Below are positions 55,267 through 64,000 of a stretch of DNA of 64,000 nt, piece after piece (the first letter of the stretch is position 1; every line of letters starts with the position of its first letter). The position numbers and the translations under genes were made by a program. The notes beneath the pieces are model-generated. The model was not told the DNA's origin. It ran no database searches and worked only from the letters and a program-made list of their open reading frames with translations. Source of the DNA: Blastocystis hominis (lineage: Eukaryota; Sar; Bigyra; Opalinata; Blastocystidae); the NCBI RefSeq assembly GCF_000151665.1, contig NW_013171827.1, positions 1,199,066 through 1,263,065 on the forward strand. The letters run 5' to 3'.

Positions 55267-56709
55267 TTACAACTCCTCCTCTTCCTCCTTCTTTGTTTCC
55301 CTTCCCTTATTATTATTATTATTATTATTATGCTCATGATCATGATCATCGTCGTCGTCATCATCATCGTCCTCTTCCTTGTCTTCGATCACAGCATGCT
55401 TCTCCACAAATTCGTGCATCGCCTCCAAAGTCCGTTTTCCCTCATACAAAATACCCTCCTTTCTGTCCTTCCCAGCAGGATAGAAGTAAATCGTAGGGAA
55501 CCCGTGGATCTCCATGCCCTCCACTTCGTTCATCGTCGCATCGATCTCCGCTATCAGCACCGCCGGCTCGTCCTTAAAACTCTCCGCCAGTTCCTCACTG
55601 GNNNNNNNNNNNNNNNNNNNNCTTTCCTGCTTCGGCTCTTCCTCCGACTTGAGGAATTCCGGCAGACGGCCTGCGAGCGCGTCGTTCGCGAGGGCGGTGA
55701 GGCTTGCCTCGGTGATTTCTCCTTCGAGCTTGTATTTCTTGGTGGCTTCCTGCGTGAAATCGGCGAAGAGAGCGGCGGGGAGGTGCTCCGATCTGATGCC
55801 GAAGTAGCTGAGAAGTTGGATGTCGGAAGAAGACGCGTAGACGACAAAGGCGCGGCCGGCGAAGGACTTTGCGACCTTTTCGAGCATCGGTTGCATGCTT
55901 TGAAGCTGCTCTTGGGAAGCGAAAATGATGAATTGGTGCTGAACGCCATGGTCGGCTGAGAAAAGGAGTCGCATGTAGGGCTGAGAAAAGGGAATCACCG
56001 GAGGAAGCTGGTTGAGCAAAATCCATTTCTTGAGATCTTTGGCTTCGCCGGTGAATGTGACAGTGTCGTGGAGCGATTTGTACAGCACGATGGAGGGAAC
56101 GGAAACTTGCATGCTGTCGCTTATCTCACTGTTTGTGATGTAAATCGCAGAGATATTGTCAAGAGTAGCCATGAGCTTGTAGAAATTACTAAACTCGCTC
56201 GACTGTGTGTCCTCGAAGTAGCCTACAATCGCCACGTCAGAATTATCGATCGCTGTCTTGAGATCACCCACAGTATTGTAAGTGACACAAATAGGACCTG
56301 ATTTCTTTTGTAAAAACGAGACAATGTCTTCCTTCGTACGACCACCTTCATATTCGGTTTCCTGACCTTCCCTGAAAAACAGAAGAGTTGGGAAGCCGCG
56401 AATATGATACTTTAGAGTCGATTCCCTGTTGGCCGTAGCGTCGAGCTTCGCAATGTAGATAGGAGGATTATGAGACATCATTTGCTTTGCAATACCAGGG
56501 AGCTCGGCATCGAGCTTTTTACAATACCCACACCACTACGCATTACACAGTTGCTCGAGTATTACAGGAGCGTAAAACATTACAAGCACCATTTTATGCT
56601 CAGTAAGTACTTGATCGAAGTTCTTGTCGTTCAAGATCAGAACACCGTCCTGGCTCTGTACACTGGAAAGAGCAACCACAAATAATAAAACAACAGTCAA
56701 TAACTTCAT
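55267..56709 (-). CDS. Protein disulfide isomerase (gap in second active site)
   Basis: Two exons; signal peptide MKLLTVVLLFVVALSSVQS at 56709; intron 30 nt just before the first active site YAPWCGYCKKLD. Architecture a-b-b'-a' is readable: KYHIRGFPTLLFF in a, a pair of redox-silent b domains, then MEIHGFPTIYFYPAG in a'. Between KSEEEPKQE and SEELAESFKDEP lie 20 N bases (55602-55621); a normal a' domain needs far more sequence there, including its CxxC, so the assembly gap hides more than 20 bases. The C-terminus is Asp/His/Asn-rich and ends KKEEEEEL, a KDEL-like retrieval signal. Oxidative folding enzyme of the ER. Confidence 0.92.
55602..55621. other. Assembly gap (20 N)
   Basis: Twenty undetermined bases inside the PDI gene, exactly where the second thioredoxin domain's active site is expected. 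Gap size is probably a placeholder. Confidence 0.99.
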
Positions 56710-57113
56710 CTAGGTATTCTTAAACAAAAGAAAGAATAGATCTTGTCAAAAGAATACTACACTTGATGAATAAGTGAATACAAATGAATAGTTGTCATTC
56801 GGGCTTGATAATCAAGGGGTCATTCCATAACGTTTTCAAATGCGAAACAAAACAAGAATCGTAGATATTGGAAAGCCATTCACTCTGTCATGTTAAGCTG
56901 ATTATAGAAGGCAGAAATGGGTTGATAATGGATAATGTACTTGTCAAAATGAAGCAAAACATGCATTATTTGGTATTTGTGAACATACTTCAATAGCAAT
57001 AAATCCAATAGATTATCTCCACAAGTCAAATTGCTCGATACACTCTTAAAATCACAAAATACAATATTCTGGATCCATGTGCTACACACTCCCATTTTCA
57101 GTTTTCCTTTGGA
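56710..57113. promoter_or_regulatory. Divergent intergenic region, PDI / ORC4
   Basis: About 400 AT-rich bases between two start codons. A TTTTCAG just before the ORC4 ATG could be a 5' UTR splice acceptor. Nothing else recognised. Confidence 0.4.
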
Positions 57114-58784
57114 ATGATTGTGTCAGAAGAACAAAATGCAGAATTGCGCAAGCGGTTAAAAGCGACTACCGTTCCAAACTGGAAAACTCTCCCCGGTCTC
57201 TCGAATCAAGAGATCGCCTTGAAGAGTATACTGTCGGATGCCTTCCTTCGGAAACGGAACGAGGCGTATTCGCTGAAGAGAATTATATTATTGTAGTGTA
57301 CTTTTATTGGGTCCTGGCGGATGTTGTAAGCACTTGCTTATCGACTTTTGCATGCACTCCCTTTGTATGGAAAACCAACAATCCAATCCAAGTACTGCTT
57401 TATCATACAATTCTATGAAGATGTGTTTGCCCAAGGAGAATATATTCGAATCAATATTGATGGAGACTATATAGACAATGATGACGACGCATTCCGCATC
57501 ATAGCAAAGCATCTTACGTCTCCTTTGATGCGTCGTAGTCTTTTCTGTTTTCTGTGAATCTAGACAAACGTTTCAAAAATGCACAATTCAAAAACATGGA
57601 GTTTCTAGAGATTGTATGAGCTGAAGTCCTCATTTCCTGTAGGTTCTTCAGGAGACGCAGATTTGCAACGTGCCTTTGCTCATTGTTCTGGACCATTTCT
57701 CCTCATTCTGCCACCAAACCAAGCAAACCCTCCTCTACACCTTGCTCGATTTGTGTGGAAGCAAAAACGTTCAGCTGTGCATCATCGGAATTGACTGCGA
57801 TTGCACCATCACCGAACGGCTCGAAAAGCGAATCCAAAGCAGGTCTTTCTATGCTTCCGAATTCACTTCAGATTCTCGCAGCGGGAGATCGTAGTGAACT
57901 ATCCAGCTCCTTCCGATGTGGCGCAATTCGCTGCCTCCACGCTCTTCCTCCCTGGTCGGCAGCGCGAAACGCTTCAGTGGAATTCCGCCGTGAAGAAAAT
58001 CGTGCTGAACAAGGCGTTTTATGAGCTGGTCGAAGAGCAGTCCGCGATCTTCCCGCTCTCTTTCCATATCCTTTGTGGTTGTCCGCTTGGCGATTCTTGA
58101 CGCGCAAGGGACATCAAACGTGTGTTGTTGTTTGTTATCGCAAACCTTCCCGACAATCTCCAAGATTTCACCATCGAGTTTTGGAAGAAAAGCTTCACAT
58201 TCATCACACAACAGAATACCATCGCGAAGAACTGCTGTCTGCATTGTAGCGTAGAGGAGGGGAATAGATGGATAGATTTGGGGGTAAGCGATCTCGCACT
58301 TCTGATCGCTGCGAAGCATTTTGTCCAGCGAAAAATGGCTAATTACTGCTTTCTAGATTTGCTTGACGCCTATAACAAGTAGGAGGATGGGAGTCAATAT
58401 AAGCATCAGATGGGTTGTTTCGTCGAATAACTTCCAGCTCTCAAAAATGACAGAATCGCGAGCGTGGCAGGTAGAAGCGATGCATCGTGTAGATCGTAGA
58501 GCTTCCAGCTACTTGTACAATACGGGTTGATTAAGTACGTATCGGCCAGCACAGCTTTGGTGGCTGCCGGAACGAGAAATGAGAATGCAAAGAGACAATC
58601 AGCAAATACGGTGATGCGTAGCGGAAATGAGAAGAACGCTCCGATTATCCTCCTGGTTCAGGTATTCCAAAGTGTGTGGATCACGATTGATTCGTAGCCA
58701 GAGGAGATTGACAGGATTATCAGGGAAGAAAAGCTGGCATGTCCTACGGTTCTTGAGAATTGGGCGCTGAAGTGGAGTGAATAG
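57114..58784 (+). CDS. ORC4: Origin recognition complex subunit 4
   Basis: About 11 exons; introns mostly 29-36 nt, one probably 69 nt (ending near 58109). Start MIVSEEQNAELRKRL. AAA+ landmarks: LPGLSNQEIALKSIL, a degenerate Walker A LLLGPGGCCKHLL, the ORC4-type INIDGDYIDNDDDAFRIIAKHL, Walker B PLLIVLDHFSSF, QTLLYTLLDLCG, CIIGIDCDCTITERLEKRIQ, and sensor-2 region SRFSQREIVV. Winged-helix C-terminus: LGVSDLALLIAAKHF, then CPTVLENWALKWSE matching the ORC4 end. It helps load MCM2-7, whose MCM7 gene follows 136 bases downstream. The Walker A lacks the usual GK[ST], so ATP binding by this subunit is doubtful. Confidence 0.88.
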
Positions 58785-58920
58785 TTTTTTTTACAATTCT
58801 TTTCCTGTTTATTCGATATTCAATGCGAAAAATGACTCGAAAGGGGAGACGAGAATCGCGGTTATTCGGGAAACTGGAGGGGTTTGCCAGGGGAATTCAA
58901 ATTGACACGAAAAAGAATCC

Positions 58921-61433
<2,513 letters not shown>

Positions 61434-61445
61434 GAATGTTTGTTG
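61434..61445 (+). terminator. Poly(A) signal TGTTTGTT of MCM7
   Basis: Spacer GGAA and octamer TGTTTGTT follow the T that would become the first base of a TAA stop. Same T-N4-octamer layout as for syntaxin (47565), POLD2 (17313), DONSON (9239), THG1 (29621), legumain (38847) and PP5 (63259). Confidence 0.85.
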
Positions 61446-61483
61446 GAATCAGTTTTTTGTAATTGTGGGCAGTAGTGCGAAGA

Positions 61484-63244
61484 TGTCAGTGGATATCAAC
61501 GTTGAAGCGCTCTCGGACGAGTTGAAGCTGGAGGGAAACAAGTTATTTGCCGGTTTGAACAGATGAGGCTCCATGTTGTTTAGAGAATCGATTTAGCGAA
61601 GCTTGTGAGAAGTACACCGAGGCAATCAATATCTGCCCTACCGCGATTCTCTATGGTTCCGTCCTTGTGAAGTTTCTGATCCCTAGCAAACCGCTCCTTT
61701 TGCTACCTGAAAATGGAGTATGCGGGTGAGGCCATGCGTGATGCATCCACGGCGATTGAGTTAGACCCGACTTATTCGAAGGGGCAAGTGACATTGTTCT
61801 CTTTCTTAGTGGATAGATACTACCGCCTTGCGAGCGCTCACTACTACACGGGCGATTTTGAAGCCGCTCTTAAAGACTTCAAGAAATGCTTACAACTGAA
61901 CCCCTCTAGCAAGTTGATTTGGCGTAGCGTCTTCATTCTAGGGGAATTCGCAGAAAAGTGGAAGAGGTTACGAAGCTGGTAAAGAAGCAGCGATTTGATG
62001 CGGCTATTCATGTCGAAGTGAGATCCTACGCCGAGCAGGTGGACTTCAAGGATCTGCGTAGCGATTTTACGTGCATTGAACCGAAGGTTTTTCCACACCG
62101 ATCGAAGGACCGACGATTGACTACAAGAACGATGGTAGCAGTATTGACGATTACACGATAACGGATCGTTTCATACTGGATATGCTGCAGTGGCACAAGG
62201 AAGGAAAGAATCTGCACATCAAGTTCGTGTACGTGATCTTAATGAAAACCATCCAATACCTCAAAACGCTTCCGAATGTCATCGAGGTCAAAATGCCGAA
62301 AGGCAAAGACGAGACATTCCGTGTGTGCGGAGATGTCCATGGGCAGGTGAGTTTGCTTCGCTGTTTTCATTTTTAGTATTACGACTTTATCAACATCTTC
62401 AACAAATTCGGATATCCCTCCGATTCCGCTCCCTATCTCTTTAACGGTAATTCCAGAAATCGGGACTAATTTGAAGGTGACTTTACAGATCGCGGAAATT
62501 TCTCCGTCGAGGTCGCTCTGACCATTTTCTGCTACAAACTGGTGCGACCCGACACGTTTTTCGTTCTGCGAGGAAATCATGAATCCCCTGTAAGAACGAG
62601 AATATGGGTTGCTGAATCGTAGATTAACCGGATGTTCGGATTCGATGGAGAAGTCCGACACAAGTACAGCGGGGAGATCATGCAGTTGTTCTCGGAGTGC
62701 TTCCGTGCGCTCCCATTGGCTGCGATTCTCGAGAAGAAGGTCATTATTCTGCACGGAGGCCTGTTCCGACAGGACGGTGTGACGATCCAGGATTTGCAAA
62801 GAATTGACCGATTTACGGACAGTATGTCGGGTCTATTAGAGGACATATTGTGGTCTGACCCAATGGATAGTATGGGTCGGATGCCATCTCGAAGAGAGGC
62901 CGGAACGATGTTCGGGCCGGATATTACGAAGGCGTTTTTGGAGAAAAATCATCTGGAGCTGCTGGTGAGATCGCACGAGGTGAAGATGGACGGATATGAG
63001 GTCCAGCATGACATATCCTGAATTGAAAGCTGAGTGGGACTTAACAGTACGGAAAGTGCATCACCGTGTTCTCTGCGGCGAATTACTGCGATACGACCCA
63101 GAACTTGGGAGCCATCATCAAGTTCGACCACGAGTTGAAGCCACACTTCGAAACGGTTTGGCTTGCAGAATATGTGTTATGTAGTTTGAAGCTGTTCCCC
63201 ACCCGGGTCCTCCCTCGATGTACTTTGCGCCCAAGATGTTTTAG
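61484..63244 (+). CDS. PPP5C: Serine/threonine protein phosphatase 5 (TPR-PP2A-like catalytic domain)
   Basis: About 11 exons, introns 29-47 nt; start MSVDINVEALSDELKLEGNK at 61484. Three TPR units (LEGNKLFAENRFSEACEKY, YANRSFCYLKMEYAGEAMRD, KGYYRLASAHYYTGDFEAAL), which bind HSP90 in the family, are followed by the catalytic domain: CGDVHGQYYDF, FNGDFTDRGNFSVEV, LRGNHES, ILHGGLF, LWSDP, LVRSHEV, CITVFSAANYCD. All metal-binding residues are present. The end EAVPHPGPPSMYFAP fits. One intron (donor at 61785, about 33 nt) appears to use a GC donor (GCAAGT). The join at about 62998-63046 (47 nt) removes part of the usual VAHG segment and is less sure. TAG then T-GGAT-TGTTTGTT. Confidence 0.93.
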
Positions 63245-63364
63245 TTAGTGCAGAGAAATGGATTGTTTGTTGGGATAATTATTCGGGGTTTGGTAGTGAT
63301 GGTGGAACAAAAAAAGTATGGCTGGATGGTCGTTTTATATAGGAAAAGAAGGAAAACGAAAGTA

Positions 63365-63449
63365 GCTAGAGTGCCCGAGTTGGTCCAAGGGGGTGGACTT
63401 AAGATCCTCTGTGTTCAGTCACTCGTGGGTTCGAACCCCACCTCTAGCA
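63365..63449 (+). tRNA. tRNA-Leu (anticodon UAA)
   Basis: Acceptor arms GCTAGAG and CTCTAGC pair perfectly over 7 bp. The anticodon loop CTTAAGA sits between GGA and TCC, giving anticodon TAA. A long variable arm (about TGTGTTCAGTCAC) marks it as class II. The T arm GTGGGTTCGAACCCCAC is canonical. No intron. A T-rich run right after (ATTTTTACTTTTT) fits RNA polymerase III termination. Confidence 0.95.
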
Positions 63450-64000
63450 TTTTTACTTTTTAAAAATAAGCAAATGGGGAATGGAGGGCGCATGTGTGGA
63501 AATATAGGTGTAGAATAATAGTAATAATAATAATAATGTTGAAACATGTGGTGTGAAGGAAAGGAATGAAGCACATAGTGGATTCTTGGTGTTGTTAGAA
63601 GAGGTAAATGTGTATTGTTTTGAAAATGAGAAATAATTCTAATTACTATTTTTTACACATGGCGCAAGAGAGGTTGATATTTTGAACAATAATTCCTGTT
63701 ATTTGAGATACCCAGGATTGGAGTCTATATGTTATTTGCTGTTATGATGGTTTTGTAGATAATTTGTCTATTTCTTAGTATTATTGAGGCTGTATGAATC
63801 CTTGCCATAAGAGAATGTACTAGATTATAGATGTAGCCATTCACGTAATATCAGGAGGATTTAATTTGGCAGCCATCCATATTATTGTTATTGGAAAACT
63901 CTTATGTTAAGTTTATTGATAAGCAGACAAAGAGAAATTGGTACAGTTATTCTCAACATGGTAATCATTAAGGAAAGAATAGATACATTTCTTGTGAACG
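63450..64000. other. AT-rich intergenic region to window end
   Basis: Contains the tRNA terminator Ts, an AAT run near 63518-63540, and otherwise plain AT-rich sequence. I see no gene in it. Confidence 0.5.

Noticed and set aside
55602-55621. Loss of the PDI second active site
   Set aside because: The missing segment coincides with the N gap, so absence cannot be claimed.
58823-58920. In-frame-looking ATG at 58823 before MCM7
   Set aside because: Its frame does not join the conserved MCM7 N-terminus; the ATG at 58921 does, after removal of a 31-nt intron.

Overview
The window looks like nuclear DNA of Blastocystis (anaerobic gut stramenopile). This rests on signals read in the sequence. There are well over 100 spliceosomal introns of about 28-36 nt, most ending in a branch-like TNAY plus 4-7 nt plus TAG. 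An octamer TGTTTGTT follows many gene ends, and several genes have no genomic stop where their conserved C-terminus ends. Genes are packed only tens of bases apart. There is a secreted legumain and a CoA-transferase of mitochondrion-related organelles. Genus is an inference; the subtype cannot be called.

Layout. 1-5.6 kb (AT-rich): end of a coiled-coil protein, a divergent HSP70-like protein with a long repeat/coiled-coil tail, a CCT-motif protein. 6-21 kb (intron-dense): Mei2-like RNA-binding protein, RBBP6/Mpe1-like E3, DONSON, an LsmAD protein, ankyrin-repeat, GLTP and RING proteins, COMMD4, POLD2, and an SH3-PX-FKBP-like-proline-rich protein. 21-27.6 kb: one 2134-aa membrane-anchored surface protein of repeated lectin-like and Ig-like modules. 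28.7-38.8 kb: THG1, RRP9, secreted cystatin, BMS1, CAPZB, secreted legumain. 38.8-41.5 and 49.2-54 kb: AT-rich islands with MORN/LRR genes and decayed LRR sequence. 41.5-49.2 kb: importin-alpha-like ARM protein, LolD/MacB-type ABC ATPase, two small unknown genes, Sed5/syntaxin-5, acetate:succinate CoA-transferase. 54-63.4 kb: farnesyl diphosphate synthase, PDI (with a 20-N assembly gap), ORC4, MCM7, PP5, tRNA-Leu(UAA).

Themes. Replication (DONSON, POLD2, ORC4, MCM7), ribosome biogenesis (RRP9, BMS1) and the secretory pathway (PDI, syntaxin, legumain, cystatin, giant surface protein) are well represented, but no operon-like organisation is implied. Where both exons and conserved protein ends could be read, reading frames close exactly when the short introns are removed. 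For MCM7, syntaxin-5, POLD2 and COMMD4 the frame closes only if poly(A) addition turns a terminal T into TAA. This mechanism is established for Blastocystis. By hand, 11 of 14 octamers I located near gene ends have the form T-N4-TGTTTGTT. All exon calls are manual readings without transcript data.
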